Program-made: the position numbers and the translations under genes
In this document: positions 21,422 to 31,680 of the stretch, one piece after another
Layout of the letters: every line of letters starts with the position of its first letter
Position numbering within the stretch: the first letter of the stretch is position 1
Origin: Vesta saturnalis
Lineage: Eukaryota; Arthropoda; Insecta; Coleoptera; Lampyridae
Reading direction: 5' to 3'
DNA length: 64,000 bases
Assembly: GCA_036346205.1 (NCBI GenBank)
Contig: JARFJB010000537.1
Coordinates: forward strand, 1 to 64,000
The notes under the pieces: generated by a model
Databases searched by the model: none
The model's input: the letters and a program-made list of their open reading frames with translations, nothing else
Told to the model about the DNA's origin: nothing

Positions 21422-21812
21422 TTTTTTGTGCTTTGGATTTTACTACGGACTCTACGTTGAATATCGCTGCAGTTGAAAACTGTACAAACTTCGGCATGGT
21501 TACACGAATTACATCGTTCCTCTTAAGATGTTGACCAATTACATCCTTTGCCAGATCAAATGTTATACCATCTATGTTAAGCTCAAGAGTTGGATGACTC
21601 CACCTGCAATATACTATAGTACCGTCGTTACAGGGATAGGTATATTGATCACCGACGCCGGTAGATAAACTAATTGTCTTCTTTGAGGCGATTCCAGAAA
21701 ATGAAATGAAAGTTTCATAAGACAGATCGCTATGATTAACAATATGTTTCCCAAATTTATCCACTGTCATTTGATGATGAAGATGACCGCCAAATTTATC
21801 TATTGGCATCAC
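21414..21812 (-). CDS. Unknown Polinton protein with two DKFG-K/G-H motifs
   Basis: About 130 residues, open from at least 21,812 to a TAA at 21,414. The first ATG in frame is at 21,809, but similar amino-acid character continues upstream in the same frame to about 21,885, so the real start may be earlier or lost. It has a near repeat near the N-terminus (DKFGGHLHH and DKFGKHIVNH) and a beta-rich remainder (FISFSGIASKKTISLSTG, YCRWSHPTLELNIDGITF). No catalytic motif is visible. Its place between the integrase and the PX-like gene is shared by related Polintons as far as I recall. A role in the virion or in particle attachment is only a guess. Confidence 0.55.
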   Translation of the reverse strand: MMPIDKFGGHLHHQMTVDKFGKHIVNHSDLSYETFISFSGIASKKTISLSTGVGDQYTYPCNDGTIVYCRWSHPTLELNIDGITFDLAKDVIGQHLKRNDVIRVTMPKFVQFSTAAIFNVESVVKSKAQKNE

Positions 21813-21898
21813 TGGTGGACGTATAGTACTATCTGTAGTGATAGTCGTAGTAACAATGAAAGGAAATGACTGTAGTGGTAGGTTTATAACAAGTTCTG

Positions 21899-22961
21899 TT
21901 ACTTTATTACTTTTGCGTTACGTAGTTCATCAATTACATATATTATTTCGTTGTGATTGCTAGTATTTCCTGCCGACATTGATCCTAATAATTCCGTAAC
22001 CAATCGACTAACTTATTCGGATTATTCCACGGTACAAACTCAATAGGTTTATTATTGTATCGCAATAGCTGCAGTCCACCACCTCTTTTGGATATAGAAG
22101 TTGTTCGAGATCTGGTGGCTGGAGGTGCAATAGACGATGTGGCAGAACGTTTTCTAGGCTGAAGTAATGGTTTAATGATTTCAAGATACTTCTTACTATT
22201 AGTTCCTCGGATTTGATCATCAGGGTTATAATTACGTCGGGCAGCATGCGTACGACGCAAAATGTCATTGTATTGCTGTAGATCCCTCTTTTGTATCCCG
22301 TAGGAACTTTTTAAAAGTAGTTCATATAATCCCGGTGTTCCTCATAGTCTAGGGATGATCCATCGGAAGAGCGATTCGCAAATTTTCTCCAACAAAATCT
22401 AGTTCAGCATCGCCTATAAAAATTTCTCTTCTTCAGGAATAAAATGCACACCGTACGTTAAGTCATATTCATCTTCGGTATCTCTAAAGATACCTTCGAC
22501 GTAGATTTCGCTAATCCTTGGTATTGATTAAGATACTCTTCAAAGGCGGGTTGAGATCCAGCAGCTAATAGCTCCGATTTCAATTGTTGTAAAGTAGGAA
22601 TTTCCACCTCGTCGTCATGTGTGACATCAGCAATTACAGATTCTTGTAGAGGTGTGGGAATGGTGTCAGGAACAATAGTACGCGGCTCCTTACGTATTCT
22701 AGAGGATTTCGGTGTATAATGTAAAAATACTTCATTTTCATGTGCAATGGACTCCTTTTTTCCGACTTCTGGCGTAAGGGGTTCAGGTTTGATGAGAGAA
22801 CCATCATTTTTAGTGATTAATTGTTTTAATGGTTGTGTAATAGGTTTAAAGTGTGCCTCCATTGCACGTTCTGTAAGTGCAGTATCTTCTTTCAAACTAG
22901 CATATTTCTGTTGCACACTCTTGCGAGCACGCAAAATGTCTTGTACTAAGCTCTCCTCCAT
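21899..22961 (-). pseudogene. Conserved Polinton protein of unknown function (DUF8207-like), frameshifted
   Basis: The N-terminal part (22,961-22,458) is 167 residues: MEESLVQDILRARKSVQQKY, a charged coiled-coil-like segment, then a linker and FEEYLNQYQGL. The middle (22,460-22,270) lies in other frames but keeps DLTYGVHF and GTPGLYELL, the central conserved words of this family. The C-terminal part (22,260-21,899) has RNYNPDDQIRGTNSKKYLEI, a basic glycine-rich stretch, and then AGNTSNHNEIIYVIDELRNA before a stop. I recognise the family as a widespread Polinton/Maverick protein of unknown function in insects; the DUF8207 label is from memory and should be checked. At least three frame changes disrupt it. 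Transcription would run from the ATPase side. Confidence 0.7.
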
Positions 22962-22994
22962 TACGACTGTACGTTGACAGTCCTAGTAGATTAT

Positions 22995-23687
22995 TTATAC
23001 TGCAATAAAACAATCAAATCTCTTACGGTAATGACCGTTGTTAACATCGCTTTCTTTATCAATCACAAGAAATCCGAATTTATCACGCCAGCATCAGCAA
23101 CACAAGTCTTTAAATTTATCAAATGACATATCAACATTAACGTGGTCATCATACACATGCTTGAGATTAGTGTGATCTTGTTGATAAAGAACAAGTAAAT
23201 TCGCATTATCACGTATAAGCTGTTTTGGAATTGAAGAATACGTTTGACACAGATAGAAACAATCATTATTTTGATGTCTGCCAAAACAAAAATGATCTCT
23301 AATTTCATTTTGTTTATGACATGCTACATCATCAAAAATCATTATTGAATTTTTACGGGACTCACTAGGAGGTATAACATCACTATTATCACTGTATTCG
23401 AAATACCTAATTTCCTTTATGGGTGCCAGTAACTCCCGCAGGTATTTAGGTTGGTATAGAGATTTGCAATATATATATACATTTTCAAAACGTAAGCCAT
23501 TTGGATGTTCTAATAAGCTAATCATAACATTGGTTTTTCCACAGCCGGATGGTCCGACGATTATACCTCGTTTACATCCCCCTTTTAGTAAACCGCGGTG
23601 TTTACAGTACTGCTCCTTGTTAGGAGTAATGTCATAATTTTTGATAGGTAATTCTGTATCTTGCGGAATGAAACGGATGTCACCCAT
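22995..23687 (-). pseudogene. A32/FtsK-HerA type genome-packaging ATPase, one late frameshift
   Basis: It would pump the element's DNA into capsids. The long frame starts MGDIRFIPQDTELP at 23,687 and gives 197 residues. Walker A is GPSGCGKT (residues 45-52) and Walker B is SIMIFDD (residues 114-120). A glutamine-rich sensor-like segment follows (FYLCQTYSSIPKQLIRDN). The frame ends early at 23,094; coding character continues in a second frame (DKFGFLVIDKESDVNNG) to a stop at 22,995, so one indel near 23,090 cuts the C-terminus. The catalytic domain is intact. The gene is divergent from the virion protein gene at 23,779, with a shared 91-bp spacer. Confidence 0.9.
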
Positions 23688-23720
23688 TATGGTACTAAAC
23701 CACGACTTGTATGACGCTTC

Positions 23721-23728
23721 TATATATA
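23721..23728. promoter_or_regulatory. Palindromic TATA-like site in a divergent promoter
   Basis: TATATATA lies 33 bp from the ATPase start (minus) and about 50 bp from the virion protein start (plus). The palindrome could serve both directions. Function is inferred from position. Confidence 0.35.
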
Positions 23729-23778
23729 CACACCACGTGCAGAAAGTAGTTTAGTAGTGAAGTGTCAGTCAGTGTGGT

Positions 23779-24733
23779 ATGAAGTATACATCCCAGCGTC
23801 AGAGGAAAAAAAGGTTTAGGATTACTTAATACTTTAATAAATAAATTACTCGTGGAGTTGCATATACCCGGATATCGATATTGTGGGACAGGCACCCGTT
23901 TACAAAACGATTAGCTCGTGGCGGCAAAGGTATTAACGCATTGGACGAAGCGTGTAAAGAACACGATATTGCATACTCCCAGTCAAACGATCTAGGACAA
24001 CGACACATAGCAGATAAGACTTTACAACAAAAAGCTTGGAATAGATTTCGTTCTACCGACGCTACCTTTGGAGAAAGGGCAGCTGCATTAACCATAGCTG
24101 GCATAATGAAAGGAAAACGGACAATGGGAATGGGTGGCAAATCACGGAAAGGAAAAGAAATTGGGAATGGGAAATAAATCACGACGAAGGAAGCATTCTC
24201 GCAGAGCAATTTCGTTTAACAAAGCAGTCCTTCTAGCCCGACGTCGTGTTGGTGGTAAACTTCGATCATCTTTAAAAGCAACAATACAGCAAGCCTTGAG
24301 CGCTCTAAAACACAAAAAATTATGTCACCCAAGAGCAGAATATTGCCAATACCAAAACGTGGGGATTCATACCTCTTATTCCCTCTTTGCAGCATTAGGA
24401 GCTCTAGGGTCTCTAGGTGGCGGTGCTGCGGCAGTCGCAAAAGCGGTAACCGACGCAAAAGCTGCGACAAAAACGTTAGACGAAACCAAACGACACAATC
24501 AAGCAATGGAAGCAGCTGCATTAGGAAAAGGTTTATACATAAAACCATATAAACGAGGGTTAGGTATATATTTACAACCGTATTCAAAAAAACTCCCACT
24601 GAAGCTACCACGTCACGCCTTAAGTAATGTTGAGCTATCAAAATTTGTGGAGCAATTACAGATTCCCTATTTTAGAGGGATATATATGCGAGATAACTTA
24701 CCTACACGAATCCATGCGAATGAATGTGGATGA
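23779..24733 (+). pseudogene. Phospholipase A2-domain virion protein with basic and hydrophobic regions, frameshifted
   Basis: The likely start is ATG 23,779 (MKYTSQRQRKK), followed by a stop after a run of A and continuation in other frames. The segment 23,790-23,880 gives a short lead with PGYRYCG, the calcium-loop region. The frame 23,881-24,177 has GGKGINALDEACKEHDIAYS, the PLA2 active site with His-Asp at residues 28-29, as in parvovirus VP1 and Polinton proteins. The next frame (24,134-24,733) has a strongly basic stretch (KSRRRKHSRRAISFNK), a glycine/alanine-rich hydrophobic helix (ALGALGSLGGGAAAVAKAV), as in minor virion proteins that disturb membranes, and then merges into the start of the protease. 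In related elements the enzyme helps particles leave endosomes. At least two frameshifts are present. Confidence 0.8.
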
Positions 24734-24959
24734 TCAAACTAACAAGGGTACACACTGGACAGCTTACATTAAGCGTAACAGGCATATTACATATTTTGAT
24801 AGCATAGGACATATTAAACCACCCTTTGAATTACTCCACTATTTTAAAAGTGATGGTAGCAGAAACACAATTGAGTATAACTTTACCAAGGTTCAAGATT
24901 TTGATACATACAACTGCGGTCATTTAGTCTTACACTTTTTATATAACTACTCGTACTGA
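24627..24959 (+). pseudogene. Adenain-like cysteine protease, 5' part out of frame
   Basis: Processes virion precursors during particle maturation in related elements. The core lies in a 110-residue frame: GTHWTAY gives the catalytic His (residue 43), ITYFDSIG the Asp (residue 58), and YNCGHLVL the nucleophilic Cys (residue 97), with VQDFDTYNCG supplying the nearby Gln/oxyanion region. The N-terminal helix of the enzyme (LSNVELSKFVEQLQIPYFRG) is found in the preceding frame, ending at 24,733, so a frameshift at about 24,730 separates the two parts. It ends at TGA 24,957, 26 bp before the penton gene. Confidence 0.85.
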
Positions 24960-24985
24960 TTTTCAGTAGTCGTTACGTGATCGTA

Positions 24986-25667
24986 ATGTCGTACACATTT
25001 ACATTTACCGGCAAAAAGTGTATCTTGCAAGCAACCTTTAATCCACCGATTTTTCTTGAGAATGAGTCGGAATACGTAATGGGATTGACTAGTTTTGAAT
25101 CTTTCAATACTATACAGAATGTTACTTCAAAGAATAACCAACTCGTATTTGGAAACGATAAAATTACAATACCACCAGGATCATACGAAATCGCGGATGT
25201 GAATAAATATATTAATGAGTTAGTGAAAAGATCGAGAGCAGTTACTGCATTTACAAGCGAATAATAATACTATGAAAGCAAGTATGAAAGCAACCCATGA
25301 CATTAACTTCAATGTGGAAAATTCGATTGGACCTATGCTGGGATTTAATAAAACTGTTTACCAGGCTAAAGTGCATACCTCTGATACTCCTATTAACATT
25401 ATCAAAATTAACTCATTAATTATCGAGTGCAATATAACAAGTGGTAGTTTTAAGAATGGTGAAACATCACACATAATTCATCAGTTCTTTCCCAGTGTAC
25501 CAGCGGGGTATAAAATAATAGAGTCCCCTCAACATGTCATCTATCTACCTATCAATACATCTACCATTTCGACAATAACACTTAAAATAGTAGACCAAGA
25601 CGGAGATCTCGTCAATTTTAACGGGGAAGTCATAACGATAGGACTACATTTAAAGAAAATATGGTGA
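24986..25667 (+). pseudogene. Penton-like minor capsid protein (single jelly roll), one frameshift
   Basis: Would form the vertices of the icosahedral capsid. ATG 24,986 starts MSYTFTFTGKKCILQ; an upstream in-frame non-ATG extension is unlikely. The first frame (to 25,264) has the conserved FNPPIFL and YVMGLTSFESFNTI, then IPPGSYEIADVNKYI. It breaks at about 25,262 in an AATAATAAT stretch. The second frame (25,272-25,667) has MLGFNKTVY, INIIKINSLIIECNI and the C-terminal STITLKIVDQDGDLVNFNGE typical of this family. The stop overlaps the next gene start by 7 bp (ATGGTGA). A single small indel is the only lesion seen. Confidence 0.85.
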
Positions 25668-25822
25668 CGCGCTATAACACATGTGCATGTACCCAGTGCA
25701 AATCAAACTATAAAAGATCAAAGTGTGGAAAGGTGAGAGTCAGTAAGCGTTCAGCGCCCAAAGCATTGACACCGCAGAACAAAGCATTATTGGAAAGTCT
25801 CGGCTTTACAGTACTACAATGA
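25661..25822 (+). CDS. Small cysteine-rich basic protein between penton and major capsid
   Basis: An intact 53-residue ORF, MVTRYNTCACTQCKSNYKRS at the start, with four cysteines (residues 8, 10, 13 and 22) in a zinc-knuckle-like arrangement, then a basic middle and the C-terminus ESLGFTVLQ. It overlaps the penton gene by 7 bp and the major capsid gene by 4 bp (ATGA), which argues that it is a real gene translated from the same transcript block. It could bind nucleic acid or act as a cement or core protein; the sequence alone does not decide. It is one of the few unbroken genes of the element. Confidence 0.7.
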   Translation: MVTRYNTCACTQCKSNYKRSKCGKVRVSKRSAPKALTPQNKALLESLGFTVLQ

Positions 25823-27013
25823 GTATATTAAACGTTAATGAAAAAGTTGTCGTTGATAATGCTATCGTTAATTCCGAACTGCACACCCATCAGCCATACA
25901 CTACCAGATTTGGAAACAATGATGAAATCAGGATACCCATTCAGGAAGACATGTGCACTCTACCATCCGAAAGCTATGTGTACATAGAGGGACGATTATT
26001 ACGTCAGGATGGTACTGTCTCTAACACCGCAAGGTTCGTTAATAACGGTATCGCATTTTTATTCAGTGAAATTAGATATGAAATGAATGGAATAGTGGTA
26101 GATTCCGTAACGAAAGTGGGATTAACGTCGACAATGAAAGGATTGGTATCATTGACGTCCAATGATCTCGCCCGCATGAAAATGCAGGTTGGTTTCCTAC
26201 TGCAAACAGTACACTAACAAATGCTCAAGGATACTTTAATGTTTGTATACCTTTGCGAATGCTACTTGGCTTTGCCGAAGATTACAATAAAGTGATTTTG
26301 AACATTAGACAAGAACTGGTATTAATTCGTAGTAACATTGATACCGATGCAGTAATTTCAACTGTAGAAGAAGCATTAAAAGTTAACATAGATAAGATAT
26401 ATTGGAAAGTTCCACATCATTCCAGCATTAGCAGAGGAGTTGGCGTTAACGAAATACATTGATAAAAATGTAAATACGCCAGTAGCATTTAGAAGTTGGG
26501 AAACCCACATATATCCCGCCATTCCAGCAACAGATAAGCATACATGGGCAATCAAAACATCTACTAGTATAGAAACACCTAGATACATTATTATAGGATT
26601 TCAAACTGGGCGAGAGAATAATGTTATGCAAGATACGAGCAGATTCGATAAATGTGCACTAAATAATATTCGCGTGTTCCTGAACACGGATCGTTATCCG
26701 TATGACAATCTCAACGTTAATTATGATAACAATTGCTTTGCTACGTTTATGAAATGTTTGCTAAATTCCAAATGTCGTATTACCAAAGAGATGGGCAACC
26801 ATTACTCACCCCTACGCAATTTACCACAGCTGCACCGTTGATTGTCGTAGATTGCTCAAATCAAAAGAAGCATTACACTCTAAAGCAGTAGTTCTTCGTG
26901 TGGAGTTTGAAACAGCGGCAAACATAGCTGCCAATACGACAGCATACTGTGTTATACTCCACGATCGTTTAGTTACATACAACGCGTTAACCAAAGCAGT
27001 ACGACAGTTGTAA
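25819..27013 (+). pseudogene. Major capsid protein (double jelly roll), frameshifted
   Basis: The hexon-like capsid protein. It starts MSILNVNEKVVVDNAIVNS at 25,819, overlapping the gene before it. The first frame (to 26,217) covers strands of the first jelly roll (YTTRFGNNDEIRIPI, SYVYIEGRLLRQDG, ISEIRYEMNG-type region). The second (about 26,220-26,460) has FNVCIPLRMLLGFAEDYNKV-like and RQELVLIRS. The third (26,440-26,841) has THIYPAIPATDKHTWAIKTS and FDKCALNNIRVFLNTDRYPY. The C-terminus (26,841-27,013) has VLRVEFETAANIAANTTAYC and ends at TAA 27,011. Three frame changes at about 26,210, 26,450 and 26,830 split an otherwise complete protein of about 400 residues. Confidence 0.88.
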
Positions 27014-27017
27014 TACA

Positions 27018-27467
27018 ATGTCCGTCATAATCGATGTACAAGGGTTTAAAATTTCAAAAGCTTTTATACCAAAAGAACTCGCCATTTATAATGGGAAACA
27101 AATTGCCCATTTTATTTTTAAATCACCGTATCCCTGGCATACATTGGATGCAGAGAGTCGTCGTCAAGCTACTTGGTTAATGCAAAACCAGAACTGTATT
27201 AAATGGGAAGAAGGGTATACACCACCACACCACTTTCGAAGAATACTCGAGAGATTGATTCAGCCAACAGATTCTGTCTATGTCAAGGGCAGAGAGAAAG
27301 CAGATTGCATCAGAAAATTTGTGACCCAGCCTGTTATTGAACTTGAGGAAAGTCCACCTCTTCCTGCTATGCAACCCGTTTGTTACTTTCATTGTAAATC
27401 ATTATGTCACTGCGCTTTGAGTAGTGTATATCATTTATATAATATATATATATATATAATGCAATAA
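27018..27467 (+). CDS. Conserved small Polinton protein, unknown function
   Basis: An intact 149-residue ORF whose ATG follows the capsid stop by 4 bp. It contains DVQGFKISKAFIPKELA, FIFKSPYPW, a WLMQNQNCIKWEEG segment, VYVKGREKADCIRKF and a cysteine/histidine-rich end (CYFHCKSLCHCALSSVYHLY). I recognise the general pattern from other insect Polintons, where it is unnamed. The alternation of beta and helix segments beginning DVQGF faintly recalls an RNase H-like fold, but the acidic residues do not make a convincing active site. It closes the plus-strand virion block and is followed by AATAAA at 27,487. Confidence 0.65.
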   Translation: MSVIIDVQGFKISKAFIPKELAIYNGKQIAHFIFKSPYPWHTLDAESRRQATWLMQNQNCIKWEEGYTPPHHFRRILERLIQPTDSVYVKGREKADCIRKFVTQPVIELEESPPLPAMQPVCYFHCKSLCHCALSSVYHLYNIYIYIMQ

Positions 27468-27486
27468 GTCTTGTACACATTTTTTT

Positions 27487-27527
27487 AATAAAAAAAATAG
27501 TAAATAATCATTCTCGTATTTTTTATT
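27487..27527. terminator. Paired polyadenylation signals in the second convergent junction
   Basis: AATAAA on the plus strand at 27,487-27,492 follows the virion gene block, and TTTATT at 27,522-27,527 is AATAAA on the minus strand, placed for the DNA polymerase gene that ends at 27,701. Confidence 0.45.
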
Positions 27528-27700
27528 TATGAACATAGTATTTGTGTAGCATATATTCTCTTAATAACGAATTAGTACATAATATTAATATATGTTAAAC
27601 AACTAAAGGAATAATACAAATTATTAATATTAGTTTCATTATGGAGAGAATATAGGAAAGAAACTAGCAAGTGTCAGTACCCAAACTATTCTTCTTCCGG

Positions 27701-30700
27701 TTAATATAAATTCATTTGCTTAGCAACCTGCAATAGTTCGCTCAACGGATCAGCATTCTCCAATTCCGGTATTCGCCAATGCCCCCACGCCAATGTAGAA
27801 CACGTATCACGTAGTCGATATCGTTTGTCATCCTGGGACCTAAAGGCAATTTTGTTTAACATTTCGGTATATATATCATGTAAGGTTGATCGAAACACAA
27901 GCATTTTACACATTACTGTTTTATCAGACCCCTCCGCAACCGCTTTGTAGTCTACTTCCGTCAACACTTTCTGAATAACAACTTTCTTAACACCTTTCGC
28001 TTTCTTAACAACTTCATTATCAGCAAGCTTCAGACAGTATGACTTCGATCCAGCACCATAAAAATAATGAATCGCTTTCCCTGCGTACTCATCTTTCATT
28101 CGTCCAACGACGGAAGCAGTCGTAGGAATACCATGCAACTCATTATGATAGTTGGAAGTATCATATTCGTCTAAATTATTTCGCATGTGTGCATACATAT
28201 CATCAGTTACTATCTCAACAATCAAAGAATCCGTGTCAGTATAGAGCAACGTGACATTCTTGCCATAATGAGCTCGTAAGATATCATAAAAAAACCGATA
28301 CATTATAATTTTGGAAAGATCTAAAATACTGAATCCGACATAGACGGGTTTGTCGTACGTAACTACCTGTTTCGACAATTCCGCCGCAAACAATTTATCA
28401 GTGAATTGAATAAAATTTTTAAATTGCGGTTTTGCAACGTACCGTGCTAGACCTACCCGACGACCGTTATTTTCCCAATGTGTTAACAGTTTAATAACTC
28501 TTCGTTTATCGACATTTTCCATTGTTTTACCAAACACGCCATTATTCATGATTTTATAGAAATCCTTTTCAAACTTGTTCTGTGCTGTGTTGCGGAGAGC
28601 TGTATTAAGGTCTACGTATGGTATTAGCCACGGACTCTGACGAAATCGTAAAACCCTATGAATACGAGTAACAATTAAGCCATGCTCTATACATTGTTTT
28701 AAATAGCGGTAATGTATAACATAGTTGGTCTTATCACACAGGTTAGGGATTAACTTCTCCTCCTGGGAATGTGGTGCGCAGATCATTTCAGGACAAAACG
28801 GATAATCGTTGTGTTCGTCATGCAGATGGTGGGGATAATGTATATCAACCTCCAGTACAAATCCAACATCGGCGTCATCATCAATCTTTACTACGTCAAA
28901 GTGTTCTATTTCCTCTTGAGGTAACCACATAAACCCATCGTGAGGCAGGTATTGCTTCATACTCCAGCCGTATAAATTCGTGGCATCTAAATATTGTAAA
29001 AACACTTTCGGTTGTTTAGGATCATAGTTTGGAACAAACTCGTTATTAGCGATGCTTCTCCGCTTGATACAAGTACTTACTCCACCCCGAATACCTTGTT
29101 TAAAAAGTGATACATATCCATATCCGTCAGTAATTCTAGCTCTACTTTCGTACATTTCAACATGGCATCCCACGCCAATCCAGGCAAAGTGACATACTGT
29201 GCAGGTTCTAACCCATACACACCCATACATAATCTCCTAAAGTTTTCAAACACGTCAGCCAATAACAACACATCTGATTTTAAATAAATATCAGCATAAT
29301 CACCTAGTGTATTACACTTAAAGTGATCCCATACCAGTAGAACGCGACAGTATTCGTCATCGGAAATATTTGCATCGCGCATTTTATCGTAGAATTTGTC
29401 ATATGATGGCACCGTGACGTCGTTCAACTTACTAAAGCTGTCTACGTACGCATAAGGAAACTACCTTTATTTCTCACTAAGTTGAAGTCGCTATCATTAC
29501 TAAAATATTTCCGTACCTCCATACATTGATCATCTGATAAATTCTGAGATAGAGTATCTAAGGATGCAGCCATGAATCTACAACTATCGACGAAACCGTA
29601 AATTAATGTATTTCTTTTCCCTGATACCATGACTGTTTACATATTCATCAACAAAAATATGCTTACCAAACGTTATATATTTTTCACTGTTAACCGGAAG
29701 TACGGTAATTTCTTCCGTTTCACTCGCTAACTGTTTAATGAACAGGTGAACATCATAACCACTGAGATTATGTAGAAAAACGGGAAGAAATGTAGGTACC
29801 TGATAGTTTAAGTTACACGTTGAATGTGCTGCACCACGATACTTACCAGTAACGTGACAGTGATCTCGTACTTTCGGATTTGTCGGATCGTCCGTAAAGT
29901 GCTTCCGCATATGTAACAACATACACTGCATTTCATACGTAACCTGCTGTTCATCCGTTAATGGTGTCATTGGGACAATAGCTTTGAAATGTTCATTATA
30001 TATCCGTTTTACATCACTTTCCAGTCGTCTTATAAATATCTCCCTGCATTGCTCCCCTATACAGCTCTAACTTAGACCACGCATCGTTTACACTACACTT
30101 AATATAATAACTAAACGAGTATGGTTCGTGTTTACACGTTTTTATCGTGAACGGTTTTTCGGGATCTGGTTCAGCCGTATCTACCGGTACTAAGAGCGCT
30201 TCAAAATCTGCATATATTACGAATGGTAGAACCATTTGTTTCTGATAGTTCGAAAAGCGAGTATATTTTCCGCATAGAATTCCCCGGTTATGTCTTTTTT
30301 TGTTTCACCCCGGTAATTTTGTATATACGAAGTTACAGTCGTGTGACACGTGTCGGGTTAATTGCTCCTCGGATCTAAAGTAATACAAGCATGCATCACA
30401 AAAATACATTGCTCCGTTCCGCCGAGTTATTTGGTTGCTAAGTAAACGAGAAAAATTTTTTATCCATACATAATGCTGATTATCTGTTTGGTTACTGACT
30501 AATAATAATAAATTAACATGGACTGCCTGTTTGGCTTTGGTGTAGTATAGAGGCCCCACTACCTCTGTGACACGTTGACCATCACGATAGGTATCGTCTA
30601 ACCCATAAACATTAATGGAAATGTTGTTATTGCTCTCAAACGTTGAAATATTCGTCAGCTTAACAGGGAACTGTACACCAGTCCAGTTGAATAACGTCTG

Positions 30701-31680
30701 GAAATCAGGGTAAGAAGATGTGCGTTGTGGTACTCCCGTTGGTGTCACTAGTGCCGATACAACAGCCCATGCAAAGCAGCAATTATCATTATTTTTACAT
30801 TGACTATGGCGTGTTTATGTGCGATTTCCACAGCCATATAGGATGAACCAGTGGGGGAGAAAATTTAAGCATGTTACCTCTAAATATACGAATTGCACCA
30901 GGGACCCCCTAAAACAGTTGTTACTAATCGATTACACCATCCACACCCAGAATCTTTATGTTGAAATTCGGATTGTTTGCATCCAATATTTTACTTATTC
31001 TTTGGAAATACTCTTCTAACACCGTCCCTACACTGAGAATATCATACTTAGTCTGAAAGGATTTCAGTTCTGTGCTTTCCTACTGTTCAAAAGTATAAAC
31101 CAAACAGCTCAACATTACATTTTAATGAGTAGTGTTTCTGCAACTGATTTTGTACTACCTTCAATACGTTCCTTTACCTCTGCCATAAAGGTGGACACAT
31201 CAGTATGATATTGCATGGTGACAGGCGGTATGACACAATGCGTTGTTTAAACGCATTTCGAATCACTTCGACCCCAGTATCGACAAGGAAACATACATTT
31301 GCTTTTGCCTATTGCTTTGAGGTGTCCTTGGAATGCATACCTAGGTACATCCATTGAACAATCTGTGCAGTGTACACTCCACCACTTTTTTCGGTTGTAC
31401 CGGTTCATCGCGTTGGTCAGGCTTCCGCTTTTGGGCTCAACCCTGATGGTCCGGGTTTGCATTATCCTTCACATAGTTTACCCCAGATGGTCCTGTTGGC
31501 AAAGGAATCAGTAACATGTCATTACTGCTTTGTTATCCTTTTTGCACCACATTGCTCCTGTGGTTTGGTTTTGTGAAACCTCCTGCATGCCAGATGGTGG
31601 AGTAGATAGCATGCTGTTTTTTGATGTCTCAGTAAAGAATCCTTTCGACAAAATTTCTTGAGGCATTCACATTGGAACAT
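27701..31680 (-). pseudogene. Protein-primed family B DNA polymerase of the Polinton, frameshifted
   Basis: Replicates the linear element from a protein primer. The likely start is ATG 31,680 (MFQCECLKKFCRKDSLLRHQ), a C2H2-type finger. Then come a second cysteine-rich segment (CTDCSMDVPRYAFQGHLKA, ~31,320-31,380), a region at 31,040-31,250 in broken frames, and a third finger (FCDACLYYFRSEEQLTRHVS, ~30,340-30,400). The exonuclease follows: Exo I in VIYADFEAL (30,235-30,014 piece), Exo II in FLHNLSGYDVHLF (29,970-29,584 piece), Exo III in YLKSDVLLLADVFENF (29,427-29,077 piece). The long last piece (29,230-27,701) holds motif A (YLDATNLYGW, Asp at residue 82), motif B (KIMNNGVFGKTMENV) and motif C (LLYTDTDSLIV, Asp332 and Asp334). 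About seven frame changes split roughly 1,300 residues, yet all catalytic residues that I can place survive. Confidence 0.9.

Noticed and set aside
21985..22268. Overlapping second frame in the conserved Polinton gene
   Set aside because: Only the frame with RNYNPDDQIRGTNSKKYLEI shows family resemblance; the other is a shadow.
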